From: Achromobacter seleniivolatilans
GTDB taxonomy: Bacteria > Pseudomonadota > Gammaproteobacteria > Burkholderiales > Burkholderiaceae_B
Reading direction: 5' to 3'
DNA length: 64,000 nt
NCBI RefSeq assembly: GCF_030864005.1
Contig: NZ_CP132976.1
Span: forward strand, 868,001-932,000
Numbering within the stretch: the stretch's first letter is position 1; every line of letters begins with the position of its first letter. Below, in pieces: positions 25,741 through 33,217 of the stretch. A program made the position numbers and the translations under genes. A model generated the notes under the pieces. That model saw only the letters and a program-made list of their open reading frames with translations. It made no database searches and was not told the origin of the DNA.

Positions 25741-26274
25741 ATGTCCTTCGCTCCTTACGCGAATGAGCAAGACAAGCTGGATCGCTACGTCAATGCATTC
25801 GGCACGCAGTCATTCCGAGATCAGGCAGACCGAGACTACGTTGCCGCGCGATTGGCATGTCGCCACGAACTGTTTCCTCAGTTTCTTTGGTCTTCGCATC
25901 AAGCGATAGAGAAGTATCTAAAGGGAATCCTTCTCTATAACCGCATCAAGGCGAATAAGGTGGGTCATGACCTGGCCCAAGCCTTGTCTCTTACACAGTC
26001 CCTGCCCTTCGAGATAGAACTTTCGAAAAGAAGCCACAGGTTCATAGAACACCTTGCAGAGGTGGGCGAGTTTCGATACATCGACGTTCCTTATCATGTG
26101 TACGGACACATACTTGTCGATCTCGACTTGGCTGTTTGGGAGGTTCGCAGATACTGCCAAATCCTACAGACCTTTGGAAAGCCACTTCCGCTCGAGGAGC
26201 AGAAACTTCTTGAAGATGCTTGGTCAGATTTGGCCTCTAGCGACTCCAAGCCGCTCAGCGTTGCTATGGCATAA
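25741..26274 (+). CDS. HEPN-domain protein, C-terminus frameshifted
   Basis: The protein has 177 residues. The HEPN four-helix signature is visible: ARLACRHELFPQFLWSSHQA, IEKYLKGILLYNR and VGHDLAQAL. No clear catalytic Rx4-6H pair stands out, so it may be a non-nuclease HEPN. It ends early in LASSDSKPLSVAMA, while the +1 frame immediately after (26261-26467) continues with a plausible domain end (LLWHNPCFGVRKRATVKVKN, LYLYPEMLDELLKYVFIPKK). This suggests a frameshift or short deletion in a once longer gene. It follows the STAND gene on the same strand and may be its partner. Confidence 0.7.
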   Translation: MSFAPYANEQDKLDRYVNAFGTQSFRDQADRDYVAARLACRHELFPQFLWSSHQAIEKYLKGILLYNRIKANKVGHDLAQALSLTQSLPFEIELSKRSHRFIEHLAEVGEFRYIDVPYHVYGHILVDLDLAVWEVRRYCQILQTFGKPLPLEEQKLLEDAWSDLASSDSKPLSVAMA

Positions 26275-26467
26275 CCCCTGTTTCGGCGTTCGGAAACGAG
26301 CTACGGTGAAGGTAAAGAACCACCTAAATGCTCAGAATTCGCTGCTGTATCTCTATCCCGAGATGCTCGACGAATTGCTCAAGTACGTCTTCATTCCCAA
26401 GAAGCTGGTAGCCGGCTATCGTGAACACTTGTCGGAGATCAAAGCAGGCGCGAAGGCGAGGCCTTAG
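26261..26467 (+). pseudogene. out-of-frame C-terminal remnant of the HEPN gene
   Basis: In the frame one base ahead of the HEPN gene, the conceptual peptide runs LLWHNPCFGVRKRATVKVKN and continues to KAGAKARP before a stop at 26467. Its composition (Lys/Leu/Tyr-rich, amphipathic) is protein-like, and from memory it resembles the C-terminal ends of longer HEPN proteins. There is no start codon or ribosome-binding site suited to independent expression. Programmed frameshifting is possible, but no slippery heptamer is evident. Confidence 0.45.
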
Positions 26468-26777
26468 CTATGTTGGTGCCGCCCGGCCCTTCCATCGAGA
26501 ACCGTTGACCAACGTCCGCTTCGGGTCGAGAGCGGCCAGACACGATTGGCGCCTTTCGACCCAATGCAGTCGTTCGAGCAGCCCCCAGCAGTTTCTGCTG
26601 TGAAGTGATTGCAGTCCATCGCTTTTGCAAGCCGAGGTCACACTAGTTCGCCCTATGCAGTATTTTGGTTTCGCTATTCTTATGATGGTATAAACGGTGC
26701 ACTTCAATTCGGCTCAGGGTGTTTCTGCTGTGTCGCAATTTACCTGCGCCCGTACGGACCAATAGGGAGTATTTGCT
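26468..26777. other. 310-base intergenic stretch with a repeat-like element
   Basis: No supported gene. Around 26508-26590 the sequence AACGTCCGCTTCGGGTCGAG and the following GCGCCTTTCGACCCAATGCA resemble parts of the elements near 20195 and 27930; CGGGTCGA and TCGACCCA can pair. The last 60 bases should hold the promoter of the 26778 operon, with GGGAG as ribosome-binding site. Confidence 0.4.
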
Positions 26778-27071
26778 ATGACATTTATGAAAGGCCTGGA
26801 CGATCTGCAGAGAACTTTAGCGGAAGCGCAGAAAGCGCTTGAGACAGTAAACGGCGAGCTCGGAACCTTGTCCTTTAACCCAGAGGATCCAGAGAGCGTC
26901 GAAGCGGCGATCGCTGAGTCCGAGCGGTTGGTTGACGAGCGACTGGGCAAGTACGCGAACAACTCGATCGTCGGTCCGCTGATAGTTCAGATGAAGGATT
27001 CGTTCAGGACTGCCGTGATCGAGAAGGCAGCCGAGGCGCGGCTGAAGGGAGAAGCGTCAGATGGCGAATAG
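26778..27071 (+). CDS. small acidic helical protein, first gene of a two-gene module
   Basis: The protein has 97 residues with GGGAG upstream. It is almost entirely helical and acidic (FMKGLDDLQRTLAEAQKALE; EDPESVEAAIAESERLVDER), with coiled-coil character over residues 5-50. No cysteine, signal or membrane helix. Its last 11 bases overlap the start of the next gene, so the two products are probably made together and interact. The small-acidic plus larger-partner order recalls antitoxin-toxin or sensor-effector pairs; no family could be named. Confidence 0.75.
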   Translation: MTFMKGLDDLQRTLAEAQKALETVNGELGTLSFNPEDPESVEAAIAESERLVDERLGKYANNSIVGPLIVQMKDSFRTAVIEKAAEARLKGEASDGE

Positions 27072-27849
27072 AGAGGTCCTGTTCAAACGGATCAACAATG
27101 CCCTGTTCGATATGCAGGCGGCAACGTCGCAGACCTTTGAGCAGCACTTCCTGACCTTTGCCCGACTTCTTGCGGATTCGTCACTACAGGATCTGAATCA
27201 AAAGCTAACAGTCAATCTGGATGTGGAACGTTTCTTGGAAGCCAGTTCTAGGTCACAAGGCAGCATGGTGGGTTCCGCTCGTCTCGCATGGCCTGAAAGC
27301 GCGGACGCGGTGCTCGGGCTGCAGTGGCTACTGGTTCAAAAGTTCGCGCGAGAACCGGGAGGGTTGTTAGATTTTGCGCACACTTACTACACTGTGGGGC
27401 GCAACTTCACTGGTGAGCTGCATAGCCTCACACGTCAGTTACTTATCCCGTTTGCCCGCGACTACAAGGACTACGTGATGGCCATGGAGCAATCGCATGT
27501 GGCAGCGTCCGTGAGCAGCGCTGCGGACAGCATCGGAAGCGGCCCAGCACAAATCACTTACCACATCAATGGAAATAACGTTCGCGTCAACAATCACTCA
27601 GTCGACAAATCGACGAATATCATAAACATCGGCGCTGACTTTCGCGAATACATCGACGGCCTACGCCAAGTCATTCAGAGCCTGACTGATGCTCAACAAA
27701 AGCAGGAAGCGATGGAAATTGTCAATGCTGTAGAAGCGCAGCTTGCGACCCCGAAGCCCAGCAAGACGGTGGTATCAACCTTGTTGAATGCATTGCCTCA
27801 CGTGGCAAGCATCGCCACACTAGCATCCGCGATTATCTCCGGGCTCTAA
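27061..27849 (+). CDS. unknown island protein with AbiTii-like C-terminal layout
   Basis: The protein has 262 residues. Residues 1-160 are helical and soluble (FEQHFLTFARLLADSSLQDL; FAREPGGLLDFAHTYYTVGR). A short Asn-rich beta segment follows (ITYHINGNNVRVNNHSVDKS), then a helix ending in QLATPKPSKTVVSTLLNALP and a hydrophobic end (HVASIATLASAIISGL). The Asn-rich linker plus helix plus xPKPSK-hydrophobic tail resembles the C-terminal module of AbiTii and related phage-defence proteins; this is pattern memory, not a search. The hydrophobic tail may contact the membrane. Start overlaps the 26778 gene. Confidence 0.72.
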   Translation: MANREVLFKRINNALFDMQAATSQTFEQHFLTFARLLADSSLQDLNQKLTVNLDVERFLEASSRSQGSMVGSARLAWPESADAVLGLQWLLVQKFAREPGGLLDFAHTYYTVGRNFTGELHSLTRQLLIPFARDYKDYVMAMEQSHVAASVSSAADSIGSGPAQITYHINGNNVRVNNHSVDKSTNIINIGADFREYIDGLRQVIQSLTDAQQKQEAMEIVNAVEAQLATPKPSKTVVSTLLNALPHVASIATLASAIISGL

Positions 27850-28182
27850 TAGATGTCCAAATTGCAGGACTGAGGATTGTTTGACCCGCATTGGTAGCTG
27901 ATGAGCGAGCTTTTGTCCCTCAGATAAGGGCCTCTGCAGACCGACCTTCGCAGGTCGCCGTCCTCCGACCTGCGGGCGGCGACTTCCGACCCGCTGCTGT
28001 CTTTGAAGCCTCGTTAGCCTACGTCGGTAGGCTGCAAAAGCCGGCGCCTATAGACTTCTCTTTCGGTAGTACGCTAAGTTAAATAGCGCCTTTTGAATTA
28101 TCAGTCCGATATCATGTATTTTTTGCAGGCGTTAGGTGCAGTTCGCGCCTCGTCCTAGCTTAAAATTGCCAGGACGGGAACT
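27850..28182. other. intergenic stretch with GC-rich hairpin-forming element
   Basis: 333 bases without a supported gene. GACCTTCGCAGGTC at about 27943 is a hairpin, and a second, GACCTGCGGGCGGCGACTTC, follows. The region shares CTTCCGACC/GCTGCT-type words with the elements near 20200 and 26520. The AT-rich 28070-28180 part is likely the promoter region of the DUF262 gene. Confidence 0.4.
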
Positions 28183-29436
28183 ATGATCCGTCGAGATAAC
28201 ACATACGACGAGTACACAATGAACAATGTCGATGAAGATAACGCCCTAGTTAATTTCGAAGATGACCAGGCGGATGACCTTGACACATCTCTTGCAGTCG
28301 ACCGCTTTCGTGATGCTGTTTTGTACGGTACTGACTGGACGGTGCGGACGCTTCTTCAGCAAATCGAGCAGGGCAACATCGATTTGTCACCTGATTTTCA
28401 ACGCAGGGATGCTTGGAGTTTACGTAACAAGAGCCGCTTTATTGAGTCGGTGGCGCTACAACTGCCCATTCCCCAAATCGTGTTGGCAGAACGCAAGGAA
28501 CAGCGCGGCACATACATCGTTCTTGATGGTAAGCAGCGATTGCTAACCCTTGCGCAGTTCGCTGGCGATTTTCCGGATGACCATCCTTTATGGGATGAAT
28601 CGCGGAAGGTTGCTTCACTTCGACTGTCGGGCCTGCGTGTCCTGACAGATCTGAACGGTAAGACATATAACGACTTCACTTCTTTGCCTGATCTGGCGCA
28701 GATGCGAACGCAGTTTGATAATCACACAATCCGAAGCGCTCTAATTCGAAATTGGCCCGACGAAGACTACTTATATGAAGTATTTATTCGACTAAATACA
28801 GGAAGTGTTCGGTTGTCGCCTCAAGAACTGCGGCAAGCAATGAAGCCGGGCCCTTTCACGGCGTTTCTTTCAATTAAGTCGGCGGAGAGCGTGACGATCC
28901 AAAAAATCCTTGGCTTGTCGGCTCCCGATTTCCGGATGAGGGATGTTGACCTTTTGCTTCGGTTAATTGCATTCAGCACAAGACTTTCTGTATACAGAGG
29001 CAACTTAAAACAGTTTCTCGATGAAACACATGAATTCTACAACGCAAACTGGGGCGTGGAGCAGAAAGGAATGGAGGGCTTGCTCAAACGCCTCGAAGAT
29101 GGCCTTATTTTTCTATGTGCCGCCTTCGGCAATGAGAGACATGTCGGCCGAAGATATAAGGGAGACAATTTTGAGAGTCCGCTGAACAGAGCCGTCCTTG
29201 ACGTACAGATCGCTTCAGCACTCGATGAGAATGTAAGACGCGCGGTAGAGGAAGGTCGATTGGACCTGTTAGGAACCTTCCAAAAAATGTCTATTAATGA
29301 TCAGGAATTTGCGCAGGCGGTAGCGGGAACCACCAAATCCATTACAGCCATTCGCACTCGTTATAACAGTTGGCGGGCCGCATTAGAAGGCGTCATTGGC
29401 CAACCAGTTCAAATGCCTGAGCTGCCAAATGGCTAG
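28183..29436 (+). CDS. DUF262 (GmrSD N-terminal/ParB-like) protein
   Basis: The protein has 417 residues; a start at the later ATG 28219 is possible. DUF262 hallmarks: LSPDFQRRDAWSLRNKSRFI, then LPIPQIVLAE and the DGxQR motif LDGKQRLLTL (D115, R119), which in ParB-like/DUF262 proteins belongs to the nucleotide-binding or hydrolysing site. Unlike GmrSD there is no C-terminal DUF1524 HNH nuclease; the C-terminal half is helical. The next gene overlaps by eight bases and encodes an Rx4H HEPN nuclease, so the pair probably works as sensor or NTPase plus RNase. Its base composition is visibly AT-richer than flanking chromosome. Confidence 0.85.
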   Translation: MIRRDNTYDEYTMNNVDEDNALVNFEDDQADDLDTSLAVDRFRDAVLYGTDWTVRTLLQQIEQGNIDLSPDFQRRDAWSLRNKSRFIESVALQLPIPQIVLAERKEQRGTYIVLDGKQRLLTLAQFAGDFPDDHPLWDESRKVASLRLSGLRVLTDLNGKTYNDFTSLPDLAQMRTQFDNHTIRSALIRNWPDEDYLYEVFIRLNTGSVRLSPQELRQAMKPGPFTAFLSIKSAESVTIQKILGLSAPDFRMRDVDLLLRLIAFSTRLSVYRGNLKQFLDETHEFYNANWGVEQKGMEGLLKRLEDGLIFLCAAFGNERHVGRRYKGDNFESPLNRAVLDVQIASALDENVRRAVEEGRLDLLGTFQKMSINDQEFAQAVAGTTKSITAIRTRYNSWRAALEGVIGQPVQMPELPNG

Positions 29437-30196
29437 CAGTCATTTCATAAAGCTGACGACCTCCATTCAAACGTTGAAGAACATCTACCTTGATGATGCG
29501 TTGGCCTCACCAGTTCCAAATGACGTTCACTCGGAACTAGCGCGTGCATTTGTAACATTCGCCCACGCGGAGTTCGAATATTACGTCGAAGAAGCGTTGC
29601 GAGAACTTACGCATGCAGCATTTAACGGTGCGATTTCCGGGAACTTTGGGAGCGCATCTATCGCGATGCTTGCCTTTAGTGGCATGAGTTCTCTAAAAGC
29701 GGGCGACAAACTCGGGGCCGGTGGGAAAAAGCCTGCCCGTAAGCTGTCTACTCGATTCGGAGATGCAAAGTTGGCCATTTTAAAAGGCCTTGATGCAAAT
29801 ATGGGGGTCCGGGAGAAACATATCGCTGCCATGGCGATACCCCTAGGATTAGATGCGGCATCTGTTGACAATACTTGGCTGAACGATCTTGACGCCTTTT
29901 GCTCGTATCGAGGCGCCTATGTTCACATGTCGAGGACGCAACAACGAGCTGACCCGGCTGCCGTCAACCCAAATGACATGTGGCTGAAGTGTAAACGTCT
30001 GGTTTGGACAGATCCGACACTAGGAAGTCCAGGATCAATCAACTCTTTCGAAAGTTTTGACGCTTGGGTCCAGTCAGAAAAAACTGGCTTAGCGCCACTA
30101 GTCGGAGCTCCTCGTTGGAGACTACGCATCATGACTTACCTTCTTCAACTGTTATCGCGTAGGAAGCAAAATGCGGCTGGCGAAGATGATGACTAG
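29429..30196 (+). CDS. HEPN-like RNase (MAE_28990/MAE_18760 type)
   Basis: The protein has 255 residues from the ATG at 29429, inside the end of the DUF262 gene (ATGGCTAG overlap). The N-terminal helical part FVTFAHAEFEYYVEEALREL and the later FCSYRGAYVHMS hold the HEPN ribonuclease signature R161-x4-H166. The family is recognised as HEPN-like nucleases commonly encoded next to DUF262 proteins. Inference: cleavage of RNA on infection, held in check or activated by the DUF262 partner. The gene is AT-rich and ends just before a reverse-strand hypothetical gene. Confidence 0.82.
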   Translation: MASSHFIKLTTSIQTLKNIYLDDALASPVPNDVHSELARAFVTFAHAEFEYYVEEALRELTHAAFNGAISGNFGSASIAMLAFSGMSSLKAGDKLGAGGKKPARKLSTRFGDAKLAILKGLDANMGVREKHIAAMAIPLGLDAASVDNTWLNDLDAFCSYRGAYVHMSRTQQRADPAAVNPNDMWLKCKRLVWTDPTLGSPGSINSFESFDAWVQSEKTGLAPLVGAPRWRLRIMTYLLQLLSRRKQNAAGEDDD

Positions 30197-30326
30197 CCCA
30201 CTCTCCACGCATGGCCTCGATGCCCGCCGGTATCCTGTAGTTAGTCAAGAAGATGCGTTGGCCGACTGCTATTGGCCGTAAGCAGACTTGAGAACAGTGG
30301 ATCCTATGTTTGCACGCACAGTTTCC

Positions 30327-30638
30327 CTACTGAGCGACATTGACTGCTTTTGCCAATACGGAGTCCAACGTTGGATCATTTATGGTGCGTCCCACTAGAT
30401 CCGCAATCTGATCGCAGATGCTCTCAACGCCACCCATCAAATTCGAAACCACCCAAGCATTCAACGGTATCGTCCCCGTAGCCTCAAGCTCACCCACACC
30501 ACTCCCCACAATCCTAGCAATAGCCCAAATCCCCCCGCAAGCCCGCTCAATCTTCCGCAAATCATCAACCCGAACAATACCAAACTCCGGATCATCCGGG
30601 GTGGCCCAACGGTCATAGGTAAAAGGGTGGTCGCTCAT
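30327..30638 (-). CDS. small hypothetical protein
   Basis: The protein has 103 residues; the start at 30638 has CGGAG upstream, whereas the frame extends to 30722 without one. Sequence includes RKIERACGGIWAIARIVGSG and LNAWVVSNLMGGVESICDQI, which look like short amphipathic helices similar in style to DUF3077-type proteins of pseudomonads; no firm assignment. It points against the island genes and may mark the right edge of the island. Confidence 0.6.
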   Translation of the reverse strand: MSDHPFTYDRWATPDDPEFGIVRVDDLRKIERACGGIWAIARIVGSGVGELEATGTIPLNAWVVSNLMGGVESICDQIADLVGRTINDPTLDSVLAKAVNVAQ

Positions 30639-30729
30639 CTCGACGCTCCGGTGTAATTGACGCAATGAAAGAAAGGAGGCCGCCATTGCAGCGGCCGCTT
30701 GTTCTGTCTTTCCGGCTGTCAACCCGGGC

Positions 30730-30827
30730 GATCCTTCGGATCACGGGGCGAGTATGCCCCGTTAGGCGACGGAGGCAATGCGGCTCCGTGCCAAATTGAT
30801 CACGCTCTCTCTAACGGAAGCGTGATC
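30730..30827. terminator. cluster of GC-rich inverted repeats downstream of the methyltransferase gene
   Basis: Three stems in 100 bases: GATCC-TTC-GGATC (30730-30742), ACGGGGC/GCCCCGT with a six-base loop (30743-30762), and GATCACGCT/AGCGTGATC with a 12-base loop (30798-30827). They lie after the minus-strand methyltransferase gene and before the start of the 30638 gene. No T-run follows, so they may be Rho-assisted termination or a regulatory element. Confidence 0.35.
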
Positions 30828-30912
30828 GCGGACTATTAATACTGAAAAGCGTCAGTAGCCCACCACCAGCCGAAGCTACCCGTTGCTTCAGACCAATTAG
30901 CCAAGCAGCGAC

Positions 30913-31773
30913 CTATTCAGCCGCCACCACAGCTTTCGGCACAAAAAACCTATCCTTCAACTCCTGCAACCCAATCCGATCCAGCATCTCGGTCAATCGT
31001 TCAGCAGGCTTCCTCGTCGGCAAATTCTTAAACTGCGCAATGATCAGCTCATTCTTCATAGAATGCTCCCAGCCGACCAGCTCCGTGACACTAACCTGAT
31101 ACCCATGCGCTTCCAGCTGCAAACACCGCAGCACATTAGTAATCTGGCTTCCAAACTCCCGCGTATGCAGCGGATGCCGCCAAATCTCCGCCAGCGGATC
31201 AGCCAGCGCCTTGCCCTTATTCTTCCGCAACACCGACGCCACCTCAGCCTGACAGCAAGGCACAACCACGATGTACTTGGCCTTCTTCTCCAGCGCAAAG
31301 TGAATCGCGTCGTCGGTGGCGGTGTTGCAAGCGTGCAGGGCGGTCACTACGTCGATCGTTGCGGGCAGACGATCTGAAGTAATCGAATCCGCCACTGACA
31401 GATTCAAGAACGACATCCCCTCAAACCCGAGCCGCGTCGCCAGTTCCTCTGACGACTTGACGAGTTCCTCGCGCGTCTCGATCCCATAAATATGGGACCC
31501 GCTCTTCACGGCATCCTTTTGTTCCTTGAAGAACAAGTCATACAGGATGAATCCCAGATAAGACTTCCCAGCCCCGTGATCCGCGAGGGTGACTGCGCCG
31601 CGTTCTTGTTGAACGTCTTTCAGCAGCGGCTCGATGAATTGGAACAGGTGATAGACCTGCTTCAATTTACGGCGGCTGTCCTGGTTCATCTTGCCGTCGC
31701 GGGTGAGGATGTGCAGGGCTTTTAGCAGTTCGACGGACTGGCCGGGGCGGATGTCGTGGGTTTTTTCGGACAT
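30913..31773 (-). CDS. class I SAM-dependent methyltransferase (Methyltransf_32-like)
   Basis: The protein has 286 residues; homology starts at MSEKTHDIRPGQ (31773), and the extension to 31935 lies in the repeat-rich intergenic region. SAM-binding loop LADHGAGKSYLGFILY, then GIETREELV and LNLSVADSI, then the motif-IV region TALHACNTATDDAIHFAL and VVVPCCQAEVA. The HACNTATDDAI...PCC arrangement is that of the METTL25/GSTCD-like group. Target (RNA or protein) unknown; cytoplasmic. Confidence 0.85.
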   Translation of the reverse strand: MSEKTHDIRPGQSVELLKALHILTRDGKMNQDSRRKLKQVYHLFQFIEPLLKDVQQERGAVTLADHGAGKSYLGFILYDLFFKEQKDAVKSGSHIYGIETREELVKSSEELATRLGFEGMSFLNLSVADSITSDRLPATIDVVTALHACNTATDDAIHFALEKKAKYIVVVPCCQAEVASVLRKNKGKALADPLAEIWRHPLHTREFGSQITNVLRCLQLEAHGYQVSVTELVGWEHSMKNELIIAQFKNLPTRKPAERLTEMLDRIGLQELKDRFFVPKAVVAAE

Positions 31774-31855
31774 GGGGAAGGCAAAGCGCCCCGCGCGGGG
31801 CGGGGCGCGTAGAGGCGCGGAAAGCGTCAGTTTAACGAAAACAGCGGATTGGCCA

Positions 31856-31919
31856 GGTTGGCCGGACTTCGAGCTGCTTCGATATGCCCGGGTTGGCCGC
31901 ACTTCGAGCTGCCTCGATA
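31856..31919. repeat. 29-base imperfect direct repeat
   Basis: Copies at 31856-31884 and 31891-31919 share GGTTGGCCG-ACTTCGAGCTG and the following CTCGATA-like end with two mismatches, spaced 35 bases start to start. They lie in the intergenic region before the methyltransferase gene (minus strand). Confidence 0.8.
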
Positions 31920-31941
31920 CATATAGCGAGGACAACGCGGA

Positions 31942-31995
31942 GCCGGCTTTGCCGGTCCGCAGTTGTAGCCCCTTTTTGGGGCCCGCGTAGGCGGG
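31942..31995 (-). terminator. three consecutive short hairpins after the CMD-fusion gene
   Basis: On the minus strand, downstream of the operon end at 32025: CCCGC-CTAC-GCGGG (31982-31995), GCCCC-AAAAA-GGGGC (31968-31982) and CCGGC-AAA-GCCGG (31942-31955). No T-run follows any of them on that strand, so termination efficiency is uncertain. Confidence 0.4.
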
Positions 31996-32024
31996 CTGGG
32001 GGCCTAGTCAGATGCAGGTCCTAC

Positions 32025-33197
32025 TCAGACCGCCGGAAAAACCGGCTCGCCCAGGTTCAGCATCAAACGATTCGCCCAAGCAAAAATCGCATCCGAGTGC
32101 AGCAGGTCCAGGACCTCGCCCTCGGTCAAGCCAGCATCCTTCAGCGCCTGGATGCTGTTGGCGTTCACATCCGCCTGGGCTTCCGTGATCTGGACCGAGA
32201 ACTTCCCAATCGCCAGTTCGCGCGCCGTCGTGCCCGCCGTATACGGATCTTCGAACACCTGGGCGATCACGTCGTTGCGCTTGGCCAGTTGTTCGAAGCG
32301 CTGAGCGTGGACGGATGCGCAGTAGACGCAGCCGTTTACGCGCGACACCACCGTGGAGCCCAGTTCGCGTTCGGCGCGGGACAGGCCGCCGGGTGCGTAC
32401 ATGATGGCGTTGAAGGCGGTGGAGCGTTGGCGCAGGATTTCTGGTTGGTGGACCAGGAACAGGTAGTAGTCCGAGACCTTGGCCTTGGGGTGGCTTTCTT
32501 CCAGGACGGCGATTTGTTCCGGGGTGGCGGTGGCTACGGTGACGACGTCCAGCCAGGCGCTCCATTCCAGCGATTCGTTGGTGAAGCCGTGTGCCTTGAT
32601 GACCGCACCGGGCTCGGTGGCGGCGGTGTTGGGCTCATACGGCGCGGGCGGGACGGACGCAGCGCGTGCAGGCTGGCCTTCCAGGTCTTTCATGGCCGCA
32701 AGTCCTGCGACCAGACGCGTCTGGTAGGACAGGAAGGCGATCAGTTGCGACAGCGTGACCACGGCGGGCGTGGAGACGCCTGCTGCGGGCAGGGTCTTCA
32801 GTGCGGCTTCGTCGCCTTCGACTGGGTTTTCAATCAGCTTGCGCGTGAATTCCAGCACCGCAGCCAGACGCGGGGTGGAGGCGTCGGACGGTTTGCCGGA
32901 TTCCGCGACGGCGATGTCGGCGGGAGCGGCTCCTGCTTCGATCAGGCGGGCGCGGTAGTGGGCGGCCAGCAGCGGCGACGGGCTGATGCGGGTGGCGTAC
33001 AGCGCGGTCAACAGGCGTTCGTTCAGCGACAGGCCGGGCAGTTCGGGGTCGAACAGCGCGTCGTAGCTGCCTTGCGTGGCGGCGGCGACTTTTTCGCGTT
33101 GGTGGCGGACGGCATAGGTGTTGCTGTCGGCGGTCAGGCCGACGAGGCGGTCCACCAGGTCATTCGCGGCGTCGTAGACGATGGGTTGTTGTGCCAT
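32025..33197 (-). CDS. fused double CMD protein (Avi_7170-like + Avi_7169-like alkylhydroperoxidase domains)
   Basis: The protein has 390 residues. The start MAQQPIVYDAA at 33197 is preferred over 33221. The N-terminal half (about 1-185) resembles the Avi_7170-type CMD domain (GLSLNERLLTALYATRISPS) and lacks the CxxC pair. The C-terminal half resembles the Avi_7169 alkylhydroperoxidase domain with CVYCASVH (CxxCxxxH). In other bacteria these are often two genes; here they are one chain. Last gene of the LysR-FMO-ABC operon, 20 bases after the BAAT-type hydrolase. Confidence 0.88.
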   Translation of the reverse strand: MAQQPIVYDAANDLVDRLVGLTADSNTYAVRHQREKVAAATQGSYDALFDPELPGLSLNERLLTALYATRISPSPLLAAHYRARLIEAGAAPADIAVAESGKPSDASTPRLAAVLEFTRKLIENPVEGDEAALKTLPAAGVSTPAVVTLSQLIAFLSYQTRLVAGLAAMKDLEGQPARAASVPPAPYEPNTAATEPGAVIKAHGFTNESLEWSAWLDVVTVATATPEQIAVLEESHPKAKVSDYYLFLVHQPEILRQRSTAFNAIMYAPGGLSRAERELGSTVVSRVNGCVYCASVHAQRFEQLAKRNDVIAQVFEDPYTAGTTARELAIGKFSVQITEAQADVNANSIQALKDAGLTEGEVLDLLHSDAIFAWANRLMLNLGEPVFPAV

Positions 33198-33217
33198 TGA
33201 AATAGTCTCCTTGAATG

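Noticed and set aside
31884..33200. 438-codon forward frame (and 33215-34522)
   Set aside because: Antisense to the CMD fusion and BAAT-type hydrolase genes.
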